A DNA stretch of 64,000 nucleotides from Eimeria necatrix (taxonomy: Eukaryota; Apicomplexa; Conoidasida; Eucoccidiorida; Eimeriidae), in assembly GCF_000499385.1 (NCBI RefSeq), contig NW_013655295.1, forward strand, positions 17,501 through 81,500, given 5' to 3'. Both the position numbers and the translations under genes were made by a program. Below the pieces are notes generated by a model. It was given only the letters and a program-made list of their open reading frames with translations, was not told the origin of the DNA and made no database searches. Positions 35,482 through 47,934 of this stretch are shown one piece after another. Numbering within the stretch: position 1 is the first letter of the stretch; every line of letters begins with the position of its first letter.

Positions 35482-35888
35482 CACAGAAAAAAGAAGCAGC
35501 AACAGAAAACGAACAAAGCAGAAAATGCAGCGAAATGCAGCAAACGAATGACGAACAGCCGGACGCAGCAGTCAAGCAGTCAAGGTGTTCCCACACAGGC
35601 CTCCAGAAGCAGCAGCAGCAGCAGCAGTCGCAGCAGCAGCAAAGGCAGCAACAGCAGCAGCAGCAGGAGCAGCAGCAGCAGCAGCCAGATGGCCCTGCTT
35701 GTCCGGGAACTCAGCGCCGCTCCCGCCGTCTCAGCGGCCGCAGCCTCGAAAGGGCGCCGTTAGCTGCAGCCCCGAGGCGCAGCAGCAGCAGCAGCAGCAG
35801 CGCTGGCGTTAGCTGCTCTGTTGCAGCGAAATCAGCAGCAGCAGCACGAGCAGCAAAACGCACGAAACACGCAGAGCAACAGCAGTAG
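31190..35888 (+). CDS. PPTC7-type PP2C protein phosphatase, 2 exons, about 1476 aa
   Basis: A metal-dependent Ser/Thr phosphatase. Exons 31190-33697 and 33966-35888 join in phase 0 across a GTAAGC intron. The catalytic domain spans roughly residues 465-990: CCEDAFFCLEKEGCFGVFDG with DGVGSW (metal-binding Asp), EGVDASRFSEG, GCIDTRTGRLGVACLGDS, GDLVLAFSDGVGDNLFD, and GGKRDDISCVALWV. These are the motifs of the PPTC7/PTC7 branch, whose known members are mitochondrial. The domain is split by Ser, Gln and QGKEQHTQQQ inserts. Residues 1-430 form an unrecognised N-terminal region with conserved-looking helices (VERLKAAKQLHLLLGGFLL). The last 550 residues are Ala/Pro/Gln-rich and basic. Start choice: ATG at 31190; ATG at 31235 is equally possible. 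The length is about five times that of yeast or human PTC7. Confidence 0.88.
32291..32302. repeat. GTGTACGTACAC palindrome in PP2C coding sequence
   Basis: Perfect copy in frame within the PP2C N-terminal region, encoding VYVH. Confidence 0.9.
33705..33800. repeat. 17-bp tandem repeat in PP2C intron
   Basis: Six copies of CTGCTGCTCCACTTTTG, the last with CACCTTTG, fill the first third of the 268-base intron. Confidence 0.9.
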
Positions 35889-36821
35889 CAGCAGCACAAA
35901 CGCAAAACCGAAAGCTCGCACAACAGCACAGCAGCTGAGCAGCAGCACAGCCACAGGGCTTGCCCCACAGTGAACTTAAGGTTGTAGTAGCTACAAGAGA
36001 GCAGCAGCAGCTGCTGCTGTGGCTGTTGCTGCTGCTGAAGCAGCAGCTGCTGCTGGCAGCTGAGCGAGGCTTGTGCGCCATAGCGCGGCGTAGGTATTCG
36101 TGGTGTTTGCATTTTCGTTCGTTTTGTTTTTATTTATCACTGCAGGCTCGCTGAGGTGTACGTACACCTCGGCTGGCAGAAATTTATTTTGGAAGACGCG
36201 TTTGCGTTTCTTCCTTGTTTTTGTCTGGCGGGTTCTTGCGCCTCCAGTTGTCTCACTAGCATTTAATATTATCTGTATTTCCGCAATGGTGAAGTTCCAC
36301 TTCTTTTGTGGGTTGAAGTTGAATCTTTTATGGTTGAAGTTGAATTCCTTCGGGGCGCCTGCATGCAGACTTGTAGTCCAAACTTAGCCGAAATTGCAGT
36401 TCTCAGTTCCAAACTTGTTCACTGGCCTTCCAAAGAGCTTCGAAGCATTCTGGGGGCCCCTAGAGGGCCCTTTGGAACTTTAAAAAAAGTGAAAATTGCC
36501 CACAGAGGCACTAAGAGGAACAGCTGCTGCTTCCTCGCAGAGGCTAACTGCATTTGCATTTGCAACTGCTCTCTTGAAAATACCCTTTTAGGCCTCCGGC
36601 AAATGGAGCTTTTGCAGCACTAAACCTCTATATGGGTCTCGGTAATTAGCGAGAAAGACGGGATTTGCATGTTTGTTTATTTCCTGTCATGAGTTCATGA
36701 ATACCTTTGCTGTTCACGAGCAGTTCATAAAAAAGTGCAAAAGTACTTGTCACTTGGCGGGCCCGGCGAATAAGTTTATATCCGCCTCTTTGGCCAGCTT
36801 TTTCTAATTAATTGGAGTTTA
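35889..36821. other. intergenic region, convergent genes
   Basis: The PP2C gene and the hydrolase gene both end here. It contains CAG tracts to 36060, a perfect GTGTACGTACAC palindrome (36156) and unremarkable mixed sequence from 36170 on, with no CAG tracts. No gene is supported. Confidence 0.5.
36156..36167. repeat. GTGTACGTACAC palindrome, intergenic copy
   Basis: Perfect copy inside the longer palindrome GAGGTGTACGTACACCTC, 268 bases after the PP2C stop codon. Confidence 0.9.
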
Positions 36822-37927
36822 TTATTTGGCTTTTGGGTCTTCGTTCAGCTGCTGCCGCACAAAGTCCCAAAGAATCCGATTCACCTCCAGCGGCTGCTCC
36901 AGCATAACGCTGTGGCCGGCGCGGCCCACGACGGCCACCGTGAGTGCGCCCTCTTTGCCCCACAGCTCGGGGCTTGCATGCAAGCTGCTGCTGCTGCTGC
37001 TGCTGCTGCAGGCCGTGTTGCTGCTGCTGGCGCCGCCGGGCGTCTCAACAGCGCAGGCCGTGTACGGAAGCCGCAGGTAGCTGGGGCCAGGCAACGGAGT
37101 GCTGCTGACTGGTGCTGCACCCAAAGCCCTGGAAACAGCAGCAGCAGCAGGGTAAGCAGCACAGACGGAGTCCTCTTCGCCGTAGAGCAGCAGCACGGGG
37201 GGCCGGAAGGAGCTGTCGCGGTAAGCTGCTGCAGCTGCGCGCGCAACAAGCAAAGACAAGCAAACCTCTCTTTTGCTGCTCTTTAATCTGCATTTAACTC
37301 GCAACATTTCTTCTTTTCGAAACAAACAAACTTCACGAAGTTTGCTCCTCTCAGAGTCAAAAAAACTTGAAAGGAAACACGCAAAGCCACCCATTTAGGA
37401 CCACAAAGAGGCAAGCAAAAGCGAGACAGGCACAATCACATGAAGGCGAAAACAGAATAGAAAACAAAATAAAGACAAGTTCATCTGAAAAGAGAAACAA
37501 ACAACCAAATATTAAAAAAAAGAAAATCTCAATGATACAGACACACACAAACAGCAGCATTTGCAAACCCGCATGTCTGATTATCTGCGCCGTGAGAAGA
37601 AACTGACTTCCCATTAATTTCACCATTTATTTTATATTTCAATCCACTGAAAAGCCATTATTAACTCTTATTGTCCACTCTTTTATCCGCTGAGTCGTTT
37701 AAACTGCCACTCTTTTGCCCTCTGGCTTATCCTTGCAGCTTTATCCTGCTGCTCCTCTTATCACTTGTGTTTCCACTTGTGTTGCTGTTCCTTCTTACGT
37801 TTCTACTGGCCTAAAATAAATAGTAATGCCATTTTTAGAATATATATAACAATATGTTTCCTATGCTCCTCTTTGCCCATACATATATAGTTCCCGATAC
37901 AATATATGCACACACAACTATATATAC

Positions 37928-37978
<51 letters not shown>

Positions 37979-39092
37979 TACTATATAATATATATCTGCA
38001 TATATAGACAAATAGATATGTAAGAAGGAAAAACATGAAAATATATTTGTCCATTGTGGCTGATGAATTACCCTTGAGGAACTCCTTGCGGCGCTCCCCT
38101 CTTTTGAACCAGTTGAGAATTGGCAGAATGGAGTTGAGAGGGTTTTCTGCATTGATGAGTTTTTCGTGTTGAATTAATTGGGGGTTTTCTTTTCGAGTTT
38201 CTCTGCCGTAGAGGAGCCGCTGCGCGGGCAGGCTCAGCAGCCAGCGCAGCAGCAGCAGCAGCAGCCGCGGCAGCTGCAGCAGCAGCCAACTAAACCCCAA
38301 GTCCACCTTCACTCCTTCCCGCGCGTCTCCTCCAATCAAGCAAATGCCCTTCACTTCTCCGCCCCGGCCCTCGGCCACCAGCTGTCTGTACAGCTCAAGC
38401 ACCAGCTCACACCCCGAAGAATGCCCAACCAGCACAGCCCCCCCGGGGGCCCCCTGGGGCCCCGGGGGCCCCTGGGGCCCCTGGGGCCCCTGGGGCCCCG
38501 GGGGCCCCTGGGGCCCCTGGGGCCCCGGGGGCCCCTGGGGCTTTTCTTCGTTGCTGCGGGTGCCCGCGAGGGAGTCAAAGGCGGCTTTGATAATGGCCTG
38601 GGTGTCCTCGAGCGGGCACACTGCAGGGGGGGCCCCCAGGGGCCCCCAGGCCCGGGGGGCCCCGGGGGCCCCCGGGGCCCCGGGGGCCCCCGGGACCCCC
38701 TTGGGAAATGTGCTCAGTCCGTGGCCTGGCAGGTCAGGGGCGATGCAGCGCACGCCGCGCTGCGCCAGGTAATGCAGCTGGTGCTGAAACTGGCCGGCGC
38801 GGCCGCAGAGGCCATGGACGAAAAAGGCCGAAATGGCCTTCTTTGAAGGGGAAATGGAGGGGCCTTTGGAGGCTGGAGGGGCCTCTGGAGGGGGGCCCTC
38901 TATGGGGGCCCCGTCAAGGGGAGTGGCAGATTCCGGTGTGTCGCCCAGCAGCCGCAGGGGCCCCTGGGAGTCAAGGGTGACCACGCGGAACTTCCAGGGG
39001 CCCACAGACGCAAACTGAAGACCTAAATGCTTACTTTCGGCTGCGAGAGGGGCACAGCCGCCACACAGTGAGAGGAGGCGGTCTTCCCCCAT
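36822..39092 (-). CDS. alpha/beta hydrolase with collagen-like inserts, 2 exons, 474 aa
   Basis: A serine hydrolase of the alpha/beta fold. Exons 39092-38072 and 37225-36822 join in phase 1 (GTAATT donor) and end TAA. Motifs in order: [17 protein letters not shown] (oxyanion HG, residues 93-94), [12 protein letters not shown] (117-128), nucleophile elbow GHSSG (S225), [14 protein letters not shown] with the acid residue, and [15 protein letters not shown] with the catalytic His. Two Gly-Pro-rich inserts interrupt the fold: (GAP)n at about 133-148, and GPPGPQGPQ repeats at about 187-216 right before the nucleophile strand. A stretch [18 protein letters not shown] may be a lid or membrane helix. 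The start was chosen at the first ATG after a possible acceptor (GCTGCAG at 39107); upstream coding exons cannot be excluded. The substrate is unknown. The intron holds an (AT)n run. Confidence 0.86.
37932..37975. repeat. (TA)n microsatellite in hydrolase intron
   Basis: More than 20 TA units inside the intron of the alpha/beta hydrolase gene, flanked by ACACATATATA variants. Confidence 0.88.
38441..38541 (-). repeat. coding GGGGCCCCCGG repeat (collagen-like)
   Basis: Tandem GGGGCCCCTGGGGCC units read in frame as Gly-Pro-Gln and Gly-Pro-Pro triplets in the hydrolase. A second such block at 38633-38700 reads as Gly-Ala-Pro triplets. Confidence 0.9.
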
Positions 39093-40547
39093 GGCATCCG
39101 CTGGCCGCTGCAGCAACCGCGGGAGGAAAAAGAGGGAATACGAGCTAACCGGAAACAAAAGAGGCCCTCTGCTCCTATTGTTAGCTCGTAAATTTGTACA
39201 TTAACTTGGCTTCCAATGATCAACTGCTGTATCCCAATTAACTGCCTCGAAAGACGACCAGTAGCCCAGTCAAAATGCTCGCTCAGAAGCTGCACGAGCT
39301 GTGTGCTTCGGCAAGAAACTGCGGACAAATTAGGGCAATATTTGCCTCCCACGTAACAGGATAATATAATTGAATTCGATTGTTCCTCCAATAAAAATGC
39401 TAATAATCCTGAAGACGAGGCACAGATTGTGCCAGCAAGGCACGACGTACAGGGTTGTTTCAACTGGTCTGTCTCGGCACCGCTGCGACTGGTCTTCCGA
39501 AACAAAGCAACAAAAACAACTAGATCAGATTTAAATCTGCATATATTTCATATTAAAGTCCTGTGTTTACTGTTCTATCTATCCTGACACACTTGTGCTG
39601 CTATGACTGCACTTGCCTGCTAGAAGTTCACTTCGTGTTTACGATTTCGTTGGCGGCTGACACGACATTCTCAACACTCTGATCCATTCAACTTTTGGCA
39701 CTTGCTTCATGATTTCAGGGTTTGCAGCTTAGGTTACTGTTCTGTTGCTGCACTGAGCCACTCTCCACGCACACAGAGCTGATTATGCCAGCGTATTCTC
39801 TAGGTCTTGAGCCCAGTGTCCACCGGCCTTGTCGCGTGTTAGCTTCCTGAAAAGGAGCCTCAGTATTAGGCGAAACTACCGTAATATGATATCCATTGTG
39901 CATTTCTTACAAGATGATGCCTGTGTTATTATTTCCAGGTGTTACTGCATTCCTGCACACATCATGCTGAGGCTCTTGTGTGCTTTTCCCTCGTTTTACG
40001 TGCGGCGAAGAGGACCAAAGCAAAATCGTATAGCCGTAGTTATTCTCGAAAATGGAATCAGCTCATGTGTATGTAGTTTTCAGTGGGCCTTATGCTCTTC
40101 GTAAGGGCTTTACAGAGCCCTAGGCCCCACTAGAATCAGCAAACGTGGGACTTGCAAAGGTAAAAAGGGGATCAGGTCGAGGAAGCGGCTGGCCCCAACC
40201 GCTCTCGTTCTATTTCAAGTGAACAAACAAATAGTTAGAACCTTTTAATCGCCTTCTGGGTGCTTAGCCACCGTATGGCCTGCAGAAGGCTTAGTGGGGC
40301 ATCATTGAAATACGTTGGCAGAGATTATCGCTGCAGCTGCTGCTTTGCTTCTGCACATGAAATTGTAGCAGCACCAAACGCAGTCTGTTGCAAAGAAAAC
40401 TAATTTTAATCTTCTGGCTATATTAATGTCTCAAACCTCGTCCAAAGGCCCATGCAGCAGCAACAACTGGGAAGACACCAACACTCAAAGCAACTGCTCC
40501 ACATGAATGGAAACTACTTCTAGGTTTACAGAAGCACAGACATTCAC
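39093..40547. other. intergenic region with no clear gene
   Basis: The sequence is of mixed composition with almost no triplet repeats. A minus-strand stretch at 39180-39500 is open and reads plausibly (SEHFDWATGRLSRQL), so it could hold an upstream exon of the hydrolase, but it lacks a defensible start or homology. I see nothing recognisable in 39520-40547. Confidence 0.4.
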
Positions 40548-43500
40548 CTAGGCGACTCTTGCGCCAATTGCCATTTGAGTTTGCATCGTTTTGATCTTTC
40601 TCACAAATATTTGAAACAAAAAGGGCCCCTTTTGCTGAGGCCTATAAACTTCCCATATCTGATGGGAATCCCACCACAAGCTGCTGCTGGCGCTGCTGCA
40701 GCTGCGTTTTCTTGTCTCTACTGTTGCTGCGAAAGCTTTGCAGAGAAGTTCTTGAGTGCCGTGATGCTGCCGAAGCTGCAGCAACTGCTACGGATGTCTC
40801 AGAATCGTGTAAGAATCGCGTAGTAAAAAGTCTCAGTCGGTGCGGGGTGCAGCAGCAAGAATTCTTGCTGCCGCCATCAAAGCTGCTGCTGGTGCCGGTG
40901 CAGCTGTAGGCTTCTTAAGGCGATGCCTTCCCGAACACTTGCCTGCATCCATGCAAGCAGCAACAACCTTCAATCTTTAGGAATAATTCAATAAGGCTAC
41001 CGCTATCATTGCAGCTACAGTAACCCAAGACGTGATGAGGCACTAACTGGGGAGTACCTGTCGACTGCAGCAGCAAAAGAAGCGAGGTTCGAGAACGGCA
41101 AAAGCAACATTTCGGGGACCGCAGCTGTTGCATGCAGCTGCAGCATACACAGCAGCAGCAGCAAGTCACGACGCGACATGGAGCGACAGCAGCAGCACCA
41201 AAAGCAGGCGTCAGTGAAGCACCGGCAGGAATGAAAAACAAGAAATGCAAAGAAAGCTGCAACAGAAAAGCAAAGACGCCCAAAGCAGACCGGAAAGCAC
41301 AAGGAGAGACGCAGAAACAGAAAAGGCAGCAGCAGCAGAAAGGAAGCAGCAGGAAACTTACAAACTGCAACTGCTGCAGGTCAGTCAAGCAGTACAACAA
41401 AAGCGTCTCTGTTTCTGACTTTTTTGCCCTAGAGGCCATTCGAATGGGGCCCCTGGCAGCCACGGGGGGCCTCAGCCATCCACAGACGCGGTGCTGCAAG
41501 TATACTTCAGTGCACTGCAGCAGCACTGCCAAGTCCTGAAGGCACACAAAGCTGCAGCAGCAGCAAACAGGAGCAGCGAAAACAATCAACAGCAGCCAAA
41601 CATTGCAGCCCTGGTAAACACGTGCAGAAAATTCACATGCCAATCCAGCTCCCCCCAAAAGAAAGGCCCATGTTGTGGCTGCAACTGTTACTGCTGCTGT
41701 TACTGGGGTCGCTGCTGTGCCGCCTGCTGCTTCTGGTTGCCGCTGCTGCTGACCACTGCTCTCTGAACTTGTATATCCCCACGTAGACGTCCTGAGCGCC
41801 CACGGGGTCTTGCTGCAGAAATTCTCTTTCTTTAAAAAGTTTCAGCCGCTTCGCCTTGCTGCTGCAGGCCAGTTTGCGCCACACTCTGCAGCTCACAGGC
41901 CGGTGCAGAGCCCTGATAGTGACCTGAGCAGCAGCACGCAGAACACTGAACAGACAGATGCTGGGGGCAGCACCAGCTTCCTTGTGAACGCCAAACAGAA
42001 AGCAAGAAATTGAACAGCACTGAATGCCGCAGAAGAACTGAATAGTCCAAAGCCCGCAAGCTCGCTTTCCTTTTTAAAAGGTTCTTTGAGGAAATCTAGA
42101 TTCTGCTGCTTCTGGTGCTGCCATGCGCTCACCTTGACTCGAGCCAGCAAGCTTGCGGCCTCGTCTTCTGCTGGAGGTATGATGAGGGCCGAGACGGCAC
42201 ACGAAAGGTACGGAGAGACGCGCGGCTCTGCAGCATCAAGGCTGGCCCTAGCAGCAGCTCTGGCTGCGCTGCTGTGCGCTGCTGCTGCTGCTGCCAGCTT
42301 GCAGCAGCAAGACGGATCCGATATTGGAATCTTAGGAATGGCAGACACAAACAAATCTTGCCACTCTGCGTGCTGTCTATCCGCCTCCCCGGCCCCAAAG
42401 CTTCCTCTATGAGGACGAATCAGCCCTGCGCAGCAGCATCCAGCCCCAAACACGAGACTGTTCATGTTGCTGCAGCTTCTGCTGGTTCTGCTGCTCTTAC
42501 TGATACATGCACAAAAGCCTTTCTACCGCCCCAGTCAAACTATCTATTTGAAATTCCTTAAAAAGGAGTGGCATTCCAAAGCAAACAATTCAAAATGAAC
42601 ACTAGGAATGTGTGTACCATTTTAAAAGTATTGTGTTAATAAAGGCTGCGCTCATCCCAAGCCAACTGCAACACAACAGCCCACAAAACAGTGTGCAGCA
42701 GCAGCAGCAGCAGCCGCAGCAGCAGCAGCAGCCGCAGCAGCAGCAGCAGTGACTAACCCATGGCGGCGCAATACGAGGCGTGGAAAGTTTTGTATTGGGT
42801 TTCGTCTTTGGGAGTCCAGCGACCCCGAGACCCCCTCTGCTGCTTGGATAGAAGAAACACGAGGCCGTGCTGCACTGCGAGGCGGATAGCGAACGCTTCA
42901 GCCCGCAGCTCACTCTGCACTTCCTCTGCCAACGCAGCATCAGCTGCTGCACCTCCAGCAGCTGCTGCTGCTCCTGCGGAGGCGCGCTGGGGGATGACAA
43001 ACAAACGCAGCGCCTGTAACAGCACCAGCAGCAGAAAGTAAAGTCTGCTCCACTAAATGCAGTTTCTGCTTCTGCCAATAATTGCTGGAAAGATGGATGG
43101 GGGGCGCAAGAAGGCTAAACAGGAAAGAAGATACATCAAACTGCAGGTCAACAGGAACGCACAGACATGAAGATGACGACGCACCGCAAAACACCAGAAC
43201 AAATGATGATACTGGACAGAAACAGAGAGAATGGAAGCAGCATAAGAAGCTAAAGCGCACAGCCACAACAGAAGAAATTACAGTGAGAAGACTGTGACAA
43301 TCGAAGCCGGAACAAGACATACACAGACACGCCAAAACGAAACAGCAGCAACCCACGTGTAGTATTTCCCCAGTCATCTCCACATCTTCAACAGCAATTG
43401 CCTCGTGAAGGGCAAAGCGAAGAAAGCGACAGTCCGGCAGCCAAAACCGCTGCCCCAAGTCCAGAGAAAAACGGCCCCAGCCGCTCACAACCAACAGTGC

Positions 43501-46500
43501 ATGCGTCACCTGCAGCAGTCGCCGGGCAAAAGCAGTGTCAGTAGCAGCAGCAGAAAAGCATGCAGCAGCTGCTGCAGCATGTAAACGGGAAAAGAGAGCA
43601 ATGACAATCAGCAAGGCAAGATAGAGCCTATTTGGGATAGGCCAAAAGCTGTGCAGCAGGAGAAACTCAGGCACCGCCAAACCCAGCAACAGCGCGAAAC
43701 AGCAGCAAAAGCGGCAACGCAAGAGGAAGCAGCAGCAGCAACAGCGCCGATGACCGCAGTAGCAGAAGTACTGCTGCAGCACTGTTGGTTTTGGCAAAGA
43801 CGCTGCAGCACATGCAAAGCCAGCAGCAGCTAACGCAATGTACTGCAAGCGAGAGAATTACCATATAGACTTGGTTGCGCCAGTCCTCTGTGCCAAGGTC
43901 GCTCCTGTTTCTCCACGGCCGGATGCTTCGAGACATTTCTTTGAGGATTGCTGCCACTAACGAAGTGCTGCTGCTGCTGCTGCTGCTGCTGTTGCTGTTA
44001 CTGTTGCTGCTCTTGCCGCTGCCAGCAAGAGCCTCAATCCCAGCGCGGTGCAGCAGCGAACCCCAAACCAGCTGCTCAAAAAGACGGCCGAAATCTACGC
44101 AACAAACTTCCGGCAGAAGCTGACAGCCGCAAGACATGCAGGCAGCTGCAACGAGAAAAAACAATGCAGAACGGCAGCAACCTCTTATGGGAAGTTGATG
44201 CTGCTGCAGTGCAGTATGCTGCACGGAAGATAGTTCCAGCGGTAACTATAGAAAATGAATAACATAACAAGGGGAAACGGACAGAAAATCAAAAATAATA
44301 TGGAGAAAGACATGCCGAAAACCAGAAAGGCATGGAAGCAACCAAAACACGAGGCAATCAGAAACGAAAAGGTGCATTAGGAAAGGAAAAGGAAAACTGA
44401 ACCGCCGAATAAAAAACAACAGGCACGGGCTGCAATAGCGTGACAGCAAGTAGGCAAATATAACAAGAAATCATGAACTGCTACAAAAAAAGCAAAAAGG
44501 AATAGATGAAAACGCGGAAGCCAGATGGATAGAGATGAGCAGAAACGCCCCCGGTGAGGCAAAGCAAGGAGCCACAAAGTACAACAAAGACGACGGAAAA
44601 ATTGAAAATACCAAAACTGAAACAGCAAGAAAAGTGCAGGCCGCAGGCGCACGCCTCGCCGGTCACCAGACCCACGCACTGAAGGGTCCCTGAATGCCTT
44701 GCGTGTCGTTGCAGTTCGGGCAAGCCGTCAAGTCATACAGCAGCAGCCGCCCCCCTTGGTAGTCAAAACCCAAAGACTCCAAACCCCCGCAACGCACAGC
44801 TTCCCGCACTTCCTCCAGCCACTGCACGTATTCCACGCGCTGCAGCAGCGGAGAAGACCCAGAAAGACTGCTGTGCCGGTGGACCATTCTGCACAAAGAC
44901 AAAAGGCCCGGGGCATACACAAGAAATGCCACAATTAATCGCCAGGAGAAGCTTATTTGATATTTTAGCAGCGGCATGTGCTGGATTTAATCAGAAGTTC
45001 CGCGCAAGGGAGGACGATCGGCAAACACGCAATACAAGCAAAGCTGCAGGCAGATGGTGACAGACAAAAAAGAAAGAGAATAAGGGAGAACAGAAGTACA
45101 AGTACACGTGCAATGACACGGGAAGAGCAAGGAAAAATCAGATTCGGGCGAACATTCCGCGTCAAAAGCAACAGCTGCTGATGCACGTACAGCTGCGCCC
45201 AAGAGGCCTCCAGCAACGCGAAGACTTTGCTGTCGTGCAGCAAGCCATCGGCTGTTATTCGGCTCCTCCTTCGACTCCAAACGTTTAGAATTGCTGCTGC
45301 TGCATGCAGCGTCGGCTGCTGCAGCATGCCGGAAGGCCCCATGTACCCTAGAAGGTTCGCCAGCAAGTAAGCAACTTCAGGCCCGTATTCCTGTGCCGAC
45401 AGCAGCAACAACAGCAGCAACAGAAGGAACAGTGGCATCACTAGGATTAGACAGCAGTGGAGCTCGCAGGTGGCAATCCGCAGGAAAGTCACAAACAGCA
45501 ACTCCTACAGCAGTAGCAGCAAGAAGCAGCACGGGCAGGAGCAGCAGCGACAGCAGCACCAACAGCCGCTGCAGCGAAGTCCCACTAGAAAGTGTTGTCT
45601 GTCATCATCGTTGGGGCTTTCTCCGAGCTGCAAAATGAAGTCCCTTAAGAATTTAATTGCATGCAAGGAGGCAACTTTAGCCATGGACTGCAGCAGCTCG
45701 CGCGCCACCTCTCCTGGCAGGTCCGACAGCAGCACGTACACTCCGTCACTGACTGCAGCAGCTTCTGTTTCAAGTGCTGCTGTTGCTGCTGTTTCTGACG
45801 GTGTTGTTGTTACTTCTGTTGAGGGTGAAGAGCGCTGTTTGGGCGTGGCCGGCCCGCCCCGCAGTTTGCGAGTTTGCTGCTGCTGCTGCTGTTTGGCCCG
45901 CTGCTGCTGCTGCTGCTGCTGCTGCTGTATGCGCTGGCTCTTCGCCTGAACTCGCTCCCCATTCTTCGCCTTCCACTTCCTCCAAGCAAGTTCTCCTGCA
46001 AAAAACCGACGCAGCTCCTGAAGCTCCTTGAAGACAGCCACCAGGCCCCCCTCTTCAGCTAGTTGGGCAAAGTCCACCCGCCTGCGCCTCCAGGCGGGGT
46101 GGCTGCCTGCTGCTTCTGAAGCAACAGCAACGGGTTCTCCGTGGCACACGGGACACATCCAGTGCTCATAGCCTTCACTTTCTCCTTTTTCTGCTGCTGC
46201 TGCTGCTGTCCGTGCTGCTGCTGCTCTGCGAGGCTGCCGCTTTGCCGTGGCTTCGCTGTGCGGCCTCAGCCCTTCCCTCGGCCGAGGCGCCGGTGGCAGT
46301 TGCTGCAGCTCTGCTGCAGCGGCAGCAGAAAGGCAGCTGCTGTTGTAAAACGATGCAGCAGCAGCACTGCGGCTGCCCTCAGGCAAAAAACGCCGCAGGG
46401 GCTTGTAGCTGTACAGACACGCCGCGTGCATTACACGGGGGCAAAAGTCGCAGCAGAGCAGCTCTCCAGGACTCCCGCAAATGGAACATAAGCAAAAGTT

Positions 46501-46773
46501 ACTTGCAGCCTGAAGGCAAACGCAAATCAAAAACCTGCCCCACAAGCTGCTGCCAACACAGCTGCTGCTGCCTCAATTGCTGCAGCCAGTTGTGCCTCTG
46601 CCGATGCTGCTGCTTCAATGCTGCTGCTGCTGCGATATCGTAGATGTATTACCTCACCTGCAGCAGCATCTGCTGCAGCAAGCTAGGGCGACTTACTCCT
46701 GGCTTTACTGGTCGCCGCCGTGCCTTCGCGGCGGGGCGGCTCGGGACTGCAAGTACTGCATTTTGGTGCTGCG

Positions 46774-46808
<35 letters not shown>

Positions 46809-47903
46809 GTCTTGCGGCTCTCTCCTTGCTTAGGCTGGGGCAGTTCAGCAAGGCCTGCTGCTGTCGCTTCCGCAGTTGTTGCTGCTGGCATTTTTGCTTC
46901 CTCGGTGGCTTCTAATTTAGGGGGCAAAGCACAGGCAGTTTCCTGTTCCTCATCGTTGGAGATGCTGCTGCTGCTGCTGCCGCTGCACTTAGAGGTGCGC
47001 TTGCTGCTGCTGCTGCTGAAGAGGGATGTTTGGCTTTCGCCGTCTTCCGTCTTCGTGCTGCTTGTGTCTGCTCCGCTTGGGTCGCCTCTAGTGCTGGTCA
47101 CAGCAATGCCGCTGCTGCCGCTGCTGCTGCTGCTGCTGCTGCTGTTCTTGCCACTCGTCTGGCCATGATTGTCTTCTTTGCTGCTCCTGCTTAGTTCAGA
47201 TGTGCTTGTAGTGCTGCCTTCAGCAGCTGCTGCGTCAGCAAGTGCTGCCGAAATGGCAACAGCTGCAGCAGTTTTCGTTGATGCTTCTGCAGCAGCAGGC
47301 GAAATAGCAGCTGCTTGTGGCGCTGTTGATGCAGCGACGGAAGCAGCTGCAGCTGCTGCTGCTGCTTCCGCTGCAACAGCAGCAGCAGCAGCTGATGCGC
47401 CCGCTGCGCTCTGCTGCGTCGGTGAAGCGCCGCCATCGCTGCTGCCACGCCGTGGGGAGAAATCGTTTTGCTGCTCCTCGCGCTTGACGGTCTGCTGCTC
47501 TTGCTGCTGCTGCTGCTGCTCTGACTGGCCGTGCTGCTGCTCCTGCTTCTGCCGCTTCTGCTTCTTCTCCCCAGCATCCCCATGCTGCTGCTGCTCGATC
47601 CGCTGCTGCTGCTTCTTGTGTAAGGGCCCCTCCTGGTGCTCCTGTTGCGGTCGCCCACGCTTGCTGCGCGCAGCTTCGTCGTGCTTTTGCTGCTGCTGCT
47701 GCTGCTGCTGCTGACTTCCGCTCCGTTCTTTTCGCTGCTTCCGATGCTGGTGTTGCTGCTGCTCAGGCTTCAGCTCCCTATGCTGCTGCTCGTCCAGCTG
47801 CTGCCTCTCCTTTTTCTGCTTTTGCTGTTGGCGTGGCTGCTGCTGCTGCGGCTCAGACTTCAGTCTGTTGTGCTCCTCTAGTTGTTGCCTCTCCTTTTTC
47901 TGT

Positions 47904-47934
<31 letters not shown>

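Noticed and set aside
43082..43297. Plus-strand frame opposite the PHD gene with balanced composition
   Set aside because: It overlaps a minus-strand intron, lacks splice partners, and has no recognisable motif.
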